Made by a program: the position numbers and the translations under genes
Shown here: positions 6,412-11,818 of the stretch, in pieces
How positions within the stretch are numbered: the first letter of the stretch is position 1
Layout of the letters: every line of letters begins with the position of its first letter
Notes under the pieces: model-generated
Databases searched by the model: none
The model's input: the letters and a program-made list of their open reading frames with translations, nothing else
What the model was told of the DNA's origin: nothing
Source of the DNA: Pseudomonas sp. PGPPP3
Lineage (GTDB): Bacteria; Pseudomonadota; Gammaproteobacteria; Pseudomonadales; Pseudomonadaceae
DNA length: 13,534 bases
NCBI GenBank assembly: GCA_002256055.1
Contig: NKIE01000029.1
Coordinates: 1-13,534 of the forward strand
Direction of reading: 5' to 3'

Positions 6412-7197
6412 TTACTTGGCGGTAACCACGGGGTTGGCAATCACCACCTCAACCCGGCGATTCATCTGCTGCCCGGTAGCATCGCTGTTGCTAGCAATCG
6501 GCGAGCTCTCACCTTTACCTGAAGCGTCCATACGACCGGCGGCAATGCCACGGTTGATCAAGTAATGACGCACCGACTCAGCCCGGCGCAGCGACAGGCT
6601 GAAGTTGTAATCGTCATTACCGACACTGTCGGTATGCCCTTCAATCTGCACGCTACGGTCCGGATTGCTGCTGAGAAACGCCACCAGCTTGTCGAGATTT
6701 ACTGCTGCACCGCTTTTAAGCTCAGATTTGTCGAACTCGAACAACACATCACCCAGAGTGACCACCAGGCCACGCTCGGTTTCCTTGGCATTCAGTTCGG
6801 CAAGCTGGCGCTTCAGCTGGTCGGCTTCGAGGGTGCGTGAATCCAGACGCGCGCCTTCGCGCTGTTCACTGAGTTGCTTGCGCTGGTCTTCGAGAAAACG
6901 CGCCTGGGCGCGGGAGTTGGCAATCTCGACCTTACGGTCGGCCAGATACACCAGGTGATCGCCCTGGGCCATGTTGTCTTCGGTGCGCAACTCTTGCGCC
7001 GACAGCACGGCCGCTTGCGCTTCCTTGATGGCCACGGGCGCACGAGTTGCCAGTTGTGGGTTGGCTTGCAGTTGCAGCAGCTTGTTCTGCACCTGTTCGG
7101 CACCGGCGGGTTTGGCCGGGGCGGCCGAACACGCGGCCAACAGCAGGGAAACACCGGCCAGGGCTATCAGTTTGCTGGTGTGCGGGATGGTTTTCAT
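6412..7197 (-). CDS. OmpA-family outer-membrane lipoprotein with N-terminal DUF4398-like region
   Basis: This 261-aa lipoprotein has lipobox LLAAC with Cys23; Ser at +2 predicts outer-membrane anchoring. Residues about 30-140 are Ala/Gln/Glu-rich helices (a DUF4398-like, coiled-coil region reaching across the periplasm). Residues about 145-256 form an OmpA C-terminal peptidoglycan-binding domain: LFEFDKSEL, then EGHTDSVGNDDYNFSLSLRRAESVRHYL in two conserved halves (residues 186-213), and NRRVEV (247-252). Asp190 and Arg248 correspond to the residues that hold diaminopimelate. The role is to tie outer membrane to cell wall. The start ATG at 7197 overlaps the stop of the upstream DUF4398 gene in ATGA, with GGAG upstream, so translation is probably coupled. 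The pair probably work together. Confidence 0.92.
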   Translation of the reverse strand: MKTIPHTSKLIALAGVSLLLAACSAAPAKPAGAEQVQNKLLQLQANPQLATRAPVAIKEAQAAVLSAQELRTEDNMAQGDHLVYLADRKVEIANSRAQARFLEDQRKQLSEQREGARLDSRTLEADQLKRQLAELNAKETERGLVVTLGDVLFEFDKSELKSGAAVNLDKLVAFLSSNPDRSVQIEGHTDSVGNDDYNFSLSLRRAESVRHYLINRGIAAGRMDASGKGESSPIASNSDATGQQMNRRVEVVIANPVVTAK

Positions 7198-7610
7198 TGT
7201 TGCTCTCCAGTGGTGCGCTGCATTTCCTGCTTCAGGCTTTTGGTGCCTTTAAGCATTTCATCGTTAACCACTTTGGCTTTGGTGGCCTGCGAGCGGGCCA
7301 GCGCCAAGTCGGCATCGACCCGCGCCTGCTCAGCCAGACGCCGCGCCATATCCATTTCTTTCAATTGCAGAGCAGCGTTGGCGGCATTCAACTTGTTGCG
7401 CGCCTCAGCCAGATCCGGCGAGGCGTAATCCGCGACGCGGGCCTGCTCGGCCGCTTTAATGGCGCTTTCCGCCGCTTGCAGTTCAGCCGTGGGGGCAATC
7501 GGCGTCGCCGCACAGGCGCTGATCAGCAGCAGCGCGACACTGATGCCGGCAACACGCCAGGATGAGTGCGACTGCGCTGGGGCAGGTTGGTTGTGTAGTG
7601 TTTTCAGCAT
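7194..7610 (-). CDS. DUF4398 small lipoprotein
   Basis: This 138-aa lipoprotein has a longish N-terminus and hydrophobic stretch, then lipobox ISAC with Cys33 and Ala at +2 (outer membrane). The mature part is a predicted all-helical, Ala-rich coiled region (ELQAAESAIKAAEQARVADY, then SPDLAEARNKLNAANAAL) typical of DUF4398, rich in charged i/i+4 pairs. It matches the N-terminal half of the next gene's product, which suggests the two lipoproteins could form helices together (inference). The start ATG at 7610 is preferred because AAGGAG lies 7 nt upstream; an earlier in-frame start at 7700 adds unrelated sequence before the signal. It is the first gene of the DUF4398, OmpA, GGDEF-EAL set; a 6-4-6 dyad lies 37-52 bp upstream. 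Confidence 0.88.
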   Translation of the reverse strand: MLKTLHNQPAPAQSHSSWRVAGISVALLLISACAATPIAPTAELQAAESAIKAAEQARVADYASPDLAEARNKLNAANAALQLKEMDMARRLAEQARVDADLALARSQATKAKVVNDEMLKGTKSLKQEMQRTTGEQQ

Positions 7611-7646
7611 GTGGATGCTCCTTGATGGCATCACCCCTACCCGGCG

Positions 7647-7662
7647 GCTGACGTAGGTCAGC
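7647..7662 (-). promoter_or_regulatory. Inverted repeat upstream of the DUF4398 lipoprotein operon
   Basis: GCTGAC-GTAG-GTCAGC, a perfect 16-bp dyad with 6-bp arms and a 4-bp centre, 37-52 bp before the start codon at 7610. It has the same arm and spacer geometry as the shared stress-gene repeat but different bases, so it may bind a related or unrelated regulator, or form a hairpin in the leader. Confidence 0.42.
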
Positions 7663-7782
7663 GCGGACGCGGCAGCGGTTATATGACAGGCACCGCCCAA
7701 ACGCTGGGCGACCTGCGCGTGAGCGCGGGAGGCACAGGGCCGGGGCAGCTATCCGTGTACGGTGAACGTTTGTGCGTACGGC

Positions 7783-8613
7783 TTAGAACGTCAGACCTTT
7801 GGCGTTCACGGCTTTAACGCCGCGCACGTTGTCCGCCAGTTCAACCGCCAGGGCACGCTCGGCACCGCTGCCCAACTTGCCGCCGAGGGTCACGACGCCA
7901 CCCTTGGTGCTGACCTCAACATCCGAACCTTTGACATTGCTGGAATACAGCAGGGTCGATTTGACCTTGGTGGTGATCCAGCTGTCGGCAATCTCACGCC
8001 CCGCCTGGGCAGTCGAGCTCTTGGCCTTGTCAGTCATGCTTGGCGCCGCGGTGCTGACCACCAGTTGATTGCTCACCGCCACCACACCGGTGGTATTGAG
8101 GGCCAAACGCTCCGCCGCCAGTTTGGCTTTGGCGCTTTCAGCAGTACCGGTCAAGGTGACAGTGCCAGCGTTGGTTTCGACTTCAGTGGTCTGACCGTCG
8201 GTGTGCTTGCTCCACACCAGCTTGGATTTGACCGCGGCGGTAATGCTGGCGTCGTCAACCACTTGGCCATAGCTACGCACAGTGCCTGGGGTTGGCTCAT
8301 AGTCGGCGAGCACCACGATCTGGTTGTCGACGTCCTTGATGCCGTTGACGCCCAGGGCAATTTGCTTGGCCAGGTCTTTGTTGACGTCTTCGTTGACCTT
8401 GCCAGTCAGCGTTGCCTTGCCTTCATGCACCGTGACGTTCAGGTCATTGGCGCGCAGGTACGGACTGAGGGTGTAGGTGGTCCAGATTTGCGCTTCCTGA
8501 CGGGCGTCAGTCACTTCCTGTGAGGTGCTGGCAGCAATAGCCGAAGTGCTCATTGCAGCAATCGACAGAGCAATGCCTGTGGCGATCATTAATTTGCGTG
8601 GTTGCGTGTACAT
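7783..8613 (-). CDS. OsmY-like periplasmic protein with three BON domains
   Basis: This 276-aa protein has a cleavable signal peptide (MYTQPRKLMIATGIALSIAA, then MSTSAIA|A) and no lipobox. Three BON domains follow at about residues 42-102, 122-187 and 209-275. Each has the domain's central hydrophobic-G-x-V-x-L-x-G core: KATLTGKV 66-73, GTVTLTGTA 150-158, GVVTLGGKL 239-247. Each ends in a G-V/I-x-x-V-x-N segment. BON domains bind phospholipid, and E. coli OsmY (two BON) is an osmotic and stationary-phase periplasmic chaperone. Three copies make it longer than OsmY. The start at 8613 follows GGAG by 7 nt. A 170-bp gap separates it from the next operon. Upstream, GGATACTTTT (minus, about 8637) resembles an RpoS-type -10, which is weak evidence only. 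Confidence 0.9.
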   Translation of the reverse strand: MYTQPRKLMIATGIALSIAAMSTSAIAASTSQEVTDARQEAQIWTTYTLSPYLRANDLNVTVHEGKATLTGKVNEDVNKDLAKQIALGVNGIKDVDNQIVVLADYEPTPGTVRSYGQVVDDASITAAVKSKLVWSKHTDGQTTEVETNAGTVTLTGTAESAKAKLAAERLALNTTGVVAVSNQLVVSTAAPSMTDKAKSSTAQAGREIADSWITTKVKSTLLYSSNVKGSDVEVSTKGGVVTLGGKLGSGAERALAVELADNVRGVKAVNAKGLTF

Positions 8614-8647
8614 AGTGTTGCTCCATCCGGGGAAAAGTATCCTGCAA

Positions 8648-8695
8648 CTGAGTGGGTTGCCGTCGGCCAAGCCAGCAGGCAACCCTCACGCTCAG
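8648..8695 (-). terminator. Long interrupted hairpin between csbD-like and BON genes
   Basis: GGGTTGCC (8654-8661) pairs perfectly with GGCAACCC (8678-8685). Outside it CTGAG (8648-8652) pairs with CTCAG (8691-8695), and a short GGC/GCC pair can form in the loop. No T-run follows on the minus strand. It starts 5 bp after the CsbD stop and could end or attenuate that transcript before the BON gene. Confidence 0.5.
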
Positions 8696-8699
8696 GGCA

Positions 8700-8912
8700 T
8701 TACTTGGTTTTGTCGAAAAAGGTTTTGACCTGCTTTTCAGCTTCGTCATGGCTAACGGCGTAACGCTCCTGCACCAGGCCCGCGAGCTTTTCAGCGTGGC
8801 CTTCGGACTGCAGCAGTTCGTCCTCAGTCAACTTGCCCCAAGCCACCTTGGCCGAGCCAACTTGCTGTTTCCATTTGCCTTTGAGTTCTTCAACGCTGGG
8901 TAGGCTCATCAT
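8700..8912 (-). CDS. CsbD-family stress protein
   Basis: This 70-aa soluble, highly charged protein follows the CsbD pattern: GKWKQQVGSAKVAWGKLTED near the N-terminus, a central E-G-H-x-x-K-L-x-G-L-V-Q-E-R-Y, and the ending EAEKQVKTFF. CsbD proteins form a short helix bundle and are strongly induced in general stress and stationary phase; their biochemical role is unsettled. Two ATGs lie in tandem (8912 and 8909). I choose 8912 because it overlaps the upstream gene's stop as ATGA, with AGGA 5-9 nt before; starting at 8909 would remove one Met only. It is the second gene of a coupled pair with the 48-aa protein and is followed by the 8648-8695 hairpin. Confidence 0.92.
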   Translation of the reverse strand: MMSLPSVEELKGKWKQQVGSAKVAWGKLTEDELLQSEGHAEKLAGLVQERYAVSHDEAEKQVKTFFDKTK

Positions 8913-9055
8913 TTCTTTCCTTTTTGCTTGGTTGGGTTGGCCGCAGGCGGCGTTGTAACGCTGGCGACAGGGCTGACTGGTGCCCCGCTTTTCTGTCGTT
9001 GCTCGGCGTTATTAGCCTTGCCCTTGGGCGAGTTATAACCATCGGTTTTACTCAT
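8909..9055 (-). CDS. 48-aa basic, Pro/Ala-rich protein of unknown function
   Basis: The product begins MSKTDGYNSPKGKANNAEQR and is hydrophilic, basic and probably disordered: a K/N/Q-rich first half, then SPVASVTTPPAANPTKQKGKK. There is no signal peptide or membrane helix and I recognise no family. It is supported as a real gene by a near-perfect GGAGG 5 nt before the ATG at 9055 and by the ATGA overlap with the CsbD gene, which implies coupled translation. It opens a minus-strand transcript divergent from the DUF883 gene, across a 291-bp region that contains copy B of the shared inverted repeat. Its role may be tied to CsbD (inference from coupling). Confidence 0.68.
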   Translation of the reverse strand: MSKTDGYNSPKGKANNAEQRQKSGAPVSPVASVTTPPAANPTKQKGKK

Positions 9056-9203
9056 GCTGACCTCCGTGTACCCAACTGCCAGGCAAGATTGCGAGGAGCT
9101 GCGACCACCACCATGAGCCCACCGCAAGACGGCGTCGGTGCGCTACCGCGCTTAAGCTGTTTGCTGAGTGTGCGATCAGACGCAGGGGTAAATAGTGGGC
9201 TTT

Positions 9204-9217
9204 GTTCGCTGACGAAC
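9204..9217 (+). promoter_or_regulatory. Shared stress-gene inverted repeat, copy B
   Basis: GTTCGCTGACGAAC: perfect 5-bp arms with a 4-bp centre, 130 bp upstream of the DUF883 start (9347) and 149 bp upstream of the divergent 48-aa/csbD pair. With its flanks (GCTTT before, AGA after) it is nearly identical to copy D at 11805-11818, differing by one transition and one inserted base over 22-23 bp. The central bases make it directional toward the DUF883 gene. Candidate operator or promoter element. Confidence 0.6.
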
Positions 9218-9306
9218 AGACGCTGTGAAGGCTGACGCAGATGCTGGTCATGTCGTTGTGCACATGCTCGACGGCCAATGTTTCAGCGGTCCTCACCGCA
9301 TCAACC

Positions 9307-9329
9307 GAGGGCCTCCAATGCCCTTTTTT
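9307..9329 (+). terminator. Terminator-like hairpin in the leader of the DUF883 gene
   Basis: GAGGGC (9307-9312) can pair with GCCCTT (9320-9325, one G-U) around a 7-nt loop, and six T lie at 9324-9329. It sits only 18 bp before the DUF883 start codon, so it would be in the mRNA leader. The stem is short; it may be a weak attenuator or chance. Confidence 0.3.
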
Positions 9330-9346
9330 CGCGACAGGAAACCCGC

Positions 9347-9730
9347 ATGTCCAAGTCAGCCAACCCTTCGGAGTCCACCGTGAACCACTTACTCGATAGC
9401 AAGTCGATTACCGCCGCCAAGCAGCAAGCCGAGAGCATGGCTGCCGGGGTTTCACGCGAATTCAGCAACTTCATCGTCGACATCGAAGACCTGCTGAAAG
9501 AAACCGCATCCCTCACCGGTGATGATCTCAACCGCGCCAAGGCCGCCATCAGCGCCCGTGTTAACGCGGCCAAAGCGTCAATTGACGGGCTCGGCTGCAG
9601 CGTCTCGGATCGCGTGCGCAAGAGCAGCGCCCTGACCAATGAATACGTCCATGAGCAGCCCTGGAAAGCCATCGGTGCCGTGGCCGCCGTCGCCTTCGCT
9701 CTCGGTTTGGTGTTTACCCGCCGCACCTGA
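9347..9730 (+). CDS. DUF883 family protein (YqjD/ElaB-type membrane-anchored stress protein)
   Basis: This 127-aa protein has a long amphipathic, Ala/Lys/Glu-rich helical region (about 20-100) containing FIVDIEDLLKETASLTGDDL and RAKAAISARVNAAK. A single C-terminal membrane helix follows (about 108-123, WKAIGAVAAVAFALGLVF) with a terminal TRRT. This is the DUF883 tail-anchor layout. E. coli YqjD and ElaB of this family sit in the inner membrane, bind ribosomes and are RpoS-dependent. A Cys at 84 is unusual. The start ATG at 9347 follows AGGAAA; the earlier in-frame ATG at 9278 has no ribosome binding site. It is followed 57 bp later by the 105-aa gene, probably in one operon, as in yqjD-yqjE-yqjK, although no YqjE-like gene is present. 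Confidence 0.9.
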   Translation: MSKSANPSESTVNHLLDSKSITAAKQQAESMAAGVSREFSNFIVDIEDLLKETASLTGDDLNRAKAAISARVNAAKASIDGLGCSVSDRVRKSSALTNEYVHEQPWKAIGAVAAVAFALGLVFTRRT

Positions 9731-9787
9731 GCCTCCCGCCAGCCGCGCCGGAGTCAATCCCGGCCTGGCTCTGCTCAAGAGCCCACC

Positions 9788-10105
9788 ATGACCACTCCAT
9801 TAGCGCTGAACGAGCGTCAGCACGCCGTGCGCCAACGCCTGCACCAGCAGCGCGAGCTAATCGCCCAACAGCTGCAGACCAACGTCAGCGCTCCCGCGCT
9901 CTACCCGCGCAGCATGACCATGCGTTTCCTCACCACGCCCCCGCCCGTTGCCGTGCAAATGCTGACCCAGGTGGTGAGCCTGCTGCTCGGCGCGCGCCTG
10001 TTACGCACCCTCAATACCGCCTTGGTGGTTGCGCAGATGGCTCGAGGTTTGTCCCAGCAGCGGCGCCTGCGCCTATTGCGCCAGGCATCAGACGCAGAGG
10101 TTTAG
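9788..10105 (+). CDS. Small YqjK-like protein, partner of the DUF883 gene
   Basis: This 105-aa protein has a basic, Gln/Arg-rich N-terminus (ERQHAVRQRLHQQRELIAQQ), a moderately hydrophobic middle (about 53-88, VAVQMLTQVVSLLLGARLLR) and a basic tail (SQQRRLRLLRQA). The layout (QQR-rich start, one or two weak hydrophobic helices, basic end) and the position after a DUF883 gene recall E. coli YqjK, but sequence similarity is too low for me to be sure. The start at 9788 has only a weak AAGAG site. The gene ends head-on with the ferritin-like gene; a hairpin at 10105-10128 lies between them. Confidence 0.7.
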   Translation: MTTPLALNERQHAVRQRLHQQRELIAQQLQTNVSAPALYPRSMTMRFLTTPPPVAVQMLTQVVSLLLGARLLRTLNTALVVAQMARGLSQQRRLRLLRQASDAEV

Positions 10106-10128
10106 TCACGACCCATCAGGGCCGTGAC
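10105..10128. terminator. Hairpin between convergent genes
   Basis: GTCACGAC (10105-10112) pairs with GCCGTGAC (10121-10128) with one mismatch or wobble and an 8-nt loop, between the ends of the YqjK-like (+) and ferritin-like (-) genes. There is no T-tract on either side, so it is a weak terminator at best. Confidence 0.4.
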
Positions 10129-10135
10129 AGGTGGT

Positions 10136-10665
10136 TTAACGCGGCATGTCGTCGAGCAGATCGGCCAACTCGTCAGCATGCTGCTCTTCCACCGCGAGAA
10201 TGCCCTTGAGCAGTTGGCTGGTGGTCGGGTCCTGCTCGTCGAGGTACTGAATCAACTCGCGGTAACTGTCGATGGCGATGCGCTCGGCCACCAGATCCTC
10301 ACGAATCATGTCGGCCAAGGAACTGCCGGCCACGTATTCGGCATGGCTGCGGGCGCTCAAGCTGTCGGGAGAAAAATCCGGCTCGCCGCCCAACTGCACA
10401 ATCCGTGCGGCGAGTTGGTCAGCGTGCAGCTGTTCTTCGTTGGAATGAACCAGAAACTCATCAGCCACCCCTTTGGCATGAATGCCACGTGCCATAAAGT
10501 GATGGCGGCGATAGCGCAGCACGCAGACGATTTCGGTGGCCAGGGCCTGGTTGAGCAAGCGCAGCACTTCGAAACGATCCGCCGTATAACCGGCCGTCAC
10601 GGCTCCGTGCTCAATGTGCTTGCGCGCCAGGCTGCGCAATCGGTTAAAGCCATTTTGCTTTTCAT
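10136..10665 (-). pseudogene. Bacterioferritin/ferritin-like protein with an apparent N-terminal frameshift or unusual start
   Basis: A 167-codon body (10639-10136) encodes a four-helix ferritin-like protein. Numbering from the Leu at 10639, the di-iron ligands are all present with bacterioferritin spacing: Glu36 (ALATEIV), Glu69 and His72 (NEEQLH), Glu119 (LVAER), Glu151 and His154 (VEEQH). The function would be ferroxidation and iron storage. The oddity is the start. The only ATG with a ribosome binding site (GGAG 10671-10674, ATG 10665) is in another frame; it reads MKSKMALTD and then shifts out at about 10639, where one extra T would join it to LRSLARKH. In the body frame there is no ATG, GTG or other good start nearby. 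It may be a one-base deletion, a sequence error, or a rare start. The chemistry-bearing part is intact. Confidence 0.72.
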
Positions 10666-10737
10666 TGTCGCTCCATATGCAAGCGCCGGCCCAAGACCTT
10701 GGTGGTCCGTAGGCTCCGCGCTCAAATCCATAGAAAG

Positions 10738-10767
10738 GCCCAACTGCGCGCAAGTGCGCGGCTGGGC
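10738..10767 (-). promoter_or_regulatory. Stem-loop in the ferritin-like gene's leader
   Basis: Outer arms GCCCA (10738-10742) and TGGGC (10763-10767) enclose an inner dyad CGCGC-AAGT-GCGCG (10747-10760). On the minus strand the stem is followed by CTTTCTATGG, a short pyrimidine stretch. It would sit about 70 nt before the likely start and may be an attenuator-like or stabilising structure. Confidence 0.4.
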
Positions 10768-10844
10768 ACTGTCGACGAAAGCGGCCGATATAAGCGCCCC
10801 CTTTCGCCAGAGCCTCACCATGCGCCGCCTGATGGTCGCCCACC

Positions 10845-10858
10845 GTGCGATAACGCAC
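10845..10858 (+). promoter_or_regulatory. Shared stress-gene inverted repeat, copy C
   Basis: GTGCGATAACGCAC: perfect 5-bp arms, 4-bp centre. The arm substitutions relative to copies B and D are compensated on both sides, as expected for a dyad read by a dimer. Two bases later comes ATAAGCG (10861-10867), which also occurs two bases after copy D. It lies 114 bp before the start of the glycine-zipper gene and 180 bp from the divergent ferritin-like gene. Confidence 0.6.
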
Positions 10859-10971
10859 CCATAAGCGTGATCCGCCGCCATACCAGTGTTGGACGGCGCA
10901 CAGACACCAGCGCAGGTAATACCTAGGCTCGATATTCGCCGTATTGCACGGCCTCAGAATGGAGCATGCAC

Positions 10972-11499
10972 ATGGACGACTATCGCCATCACGTGTCGGG
11001 GTTTTTCCCGCACCGCGACAAAGCCGACAGCACCCTGGCCATCCTGGTCGAGCGCGGCATCCCCGTGGCTCAGTTGCAGATCTTCGCTGGCGATGCCGAC
11101 GCACCACCCGCCCCGACGCCCCAGGTGCACAGCAATGGCGTACTCAAGGACATGCTGGTGGATGGCGCCATTGGTACGGCCGTGGGCACGGGCGTCGGCG
11201 GCATGATCACCGCAGGGTTGGTTGTAGCGAACGTCAGTCTGTTTATTGCCAGCCCACTGGTGGCACCGCTGATGTTGCTCGGCTGGGGCGCGAGCCTGGG
11301 CGGTTTCTTCGGGGCGGTGGTCGGCGCATCGGCCGGTGCGGGGGACAATCAGGGGCGTTTTGCTGACCTGATTCGCGATGCGATCAAAGCCGGTGATGTG
11401 GTGCTGGTGGCTGAAACCCATAGCGAGGAACAGACCGCCATCGCCCGCGAGGTCATCGACGCCTCGGTCGGTGAATACAAGGACCTCAGCCTGACCTGA
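10972..11499 (+). CDS. Glycine-zipper membrane protein, general-stress type, function unknown
   Basis: This 175-aa protein has three parts. Residues 1-42 and 128-165 look like two halves of a small alpha/beta domain (VSGFFPHRDKADSTLAILVE, then VAQLQIFAGD; and ADLIRDAIKAGDVVLVAETH). They flank a long Gly/Ala-rich membrane region (about 62-122) with repeated small-x3-small patterns (GAIGTAVGTGVGGMITAG, GWGASLGGFFGAVVGASAGAG). This layout resembles YflT-type or DUF1269-type stress proteins with a glycine-zipper insert; I do not assign a family firmly. The start is ATG at 10972, because GGAG (10961-10964) is 7 nt away; the ATG at 10966 is too close to it. Copy C of the shared repeat lies 114 bp upstream. 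A dyad (11519-11534) follows, between it and the convergent DUF3309 gene. Confidence 0.82.
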   Translation: MDDYRHHVSGFFPHRDKADSTLAILVERGIPVAQLQIFAGDADAPPAPTPQVHSNGVLKDMLVDGAIGTAVGTGVGGMITAGLVVANVSLFIASPLVAPLMLLGWGASLGGFFGAVVGASAGAGDNQGRFADLIRDAIKAGDVVLVAETHSEEQTAIAREVIDASVGEYKDLSLT

Positions 11500-11518
11500 G
11501 CCAGCCGCTGGTGCCCGC

Positions 11519-11534
11519 TCCAGTCACGACTGGA
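11519..11534. terminator. Hairpin between the glycine-zipper and DUF3309 genes
   Basis: TCCAGT-CACG-ACTGGA, a perfect dyad between two convergent genes (stops at 11499 and 11552). GCTC and GAGC on its outer sides can extend it with a bulge. No T-tract, so it is a weak or factor-dependent terminator. Confidence 0.45.
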
Positions 11535-11551
11535 ACGAGCGCCACGCTCAG

Positions 11552-11710
11552 TCAGATACGCCCGAGCAACAGCAGAATGATGATGATCACCACCACCAGG
11601 CTCAAGCCGCCACTCGGGCCATAGCCCCAGTTCTTGCTGTGTGGCCAGCTCGGCAAGGCGCCGACCAGCATCAGAATCAAAATGACCAACAGTATGGTGC
11701 CCAAGCTCAT
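11552..11710 (-). CDS. DUF3309 52-aa membrane protein
   Basis: This 52-aa protein starts MSLGTILLVILILMLVGALP, has a central SWPHSKNWGYGPSGG and ends in a second hydrophobic helix LSLVVVIIIILLLLGRI. The invariant-looking LP-x-WP-x-S-x-x-WGYGPSGG core between two helices is the mark of DUF3309, tiny Proteobacterial inner-membrane proteins of unknown role. The start at 11710 has GAGG 8 nt upstream, and codon use fits the neighbours. It belongs by context with the other small membrane stress proteins here. Copy D of the shared repeat lies 95 bp upstream, oriented toward it. Confidence 0.9.
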   Translation of the reverse strand: MSLGTILLVILILMLVGALPSWPHSKNWGYGPSGGLSLVVVIIIILLLLGRI

Positions 11711-11804
11711 GGCGCTGCCCTCAACAAGTGATACGACGGTTACAGGACCAATCAGCCCTGCTTGCGGTAGCCAGCACTGTGCGCCGAAGCGTCTGCGCTT
11801 ATCT

Positions 11805-11818
11805 GTTCGTTAGCGAAC
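11805..11818 (-). promoter_or_regulatory. Shared stress-gene inverted repeat, copy D
   Basis: The minus strand reads GTTCGCTAACGAAC at 11818-11805, followed by AG and ATAAGCG (11802-11796). It is 95 bp upstream of the DUF3309 start and points toward it. It is nearly identical to copy B and shares the ATAAGCG extension with copy C. Confidence 0.6.

Larger units (their letters stand above)
10666..10971. other. 306-bp divergent intergenic region, no gene
   Basis: This stretch lies between the ferritin-like gene (-) and the glycine-zipper gene (+). It holds a leader hairpin (10738-10767), a possible minus-strand -10 (CTTATAT, about 10788-10794) and copy C of the shared repeat (10845-10858). Open frames crossing it have no ribosome binding site and an arginine-rich, random composition, so I do not call a gene. 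Confidence 0.6.

Noticed and set aside
9204..9217. LexA/SOS box reading of the repeat
   Set aside because: Pseudomonas LexA sites follow CTGT-N8-ACAG; GTTCG-N4-CGAAC does not fit, nor do the arms match the Gram-positive GAAC-N4-GTTC order.
9213..9240. AlgU (sigma-E-type) promoter starting at GAAC of copy B
   Set aside because: GAACAG is close to the GAACTT -35, but no TCTGA-like -10 lies 16-17 bp downstream in copies B or D.
10640..11107. Upstream extension of the ferritin-like frame on the minus strand
   Set aside because: The extension is Arg/Gly/Trp-rich with no family likeness, overlaps the start of the plus-strand glycine-zipper gene, and crosses the repeat at 10845-10858; translation from there is unlikely.
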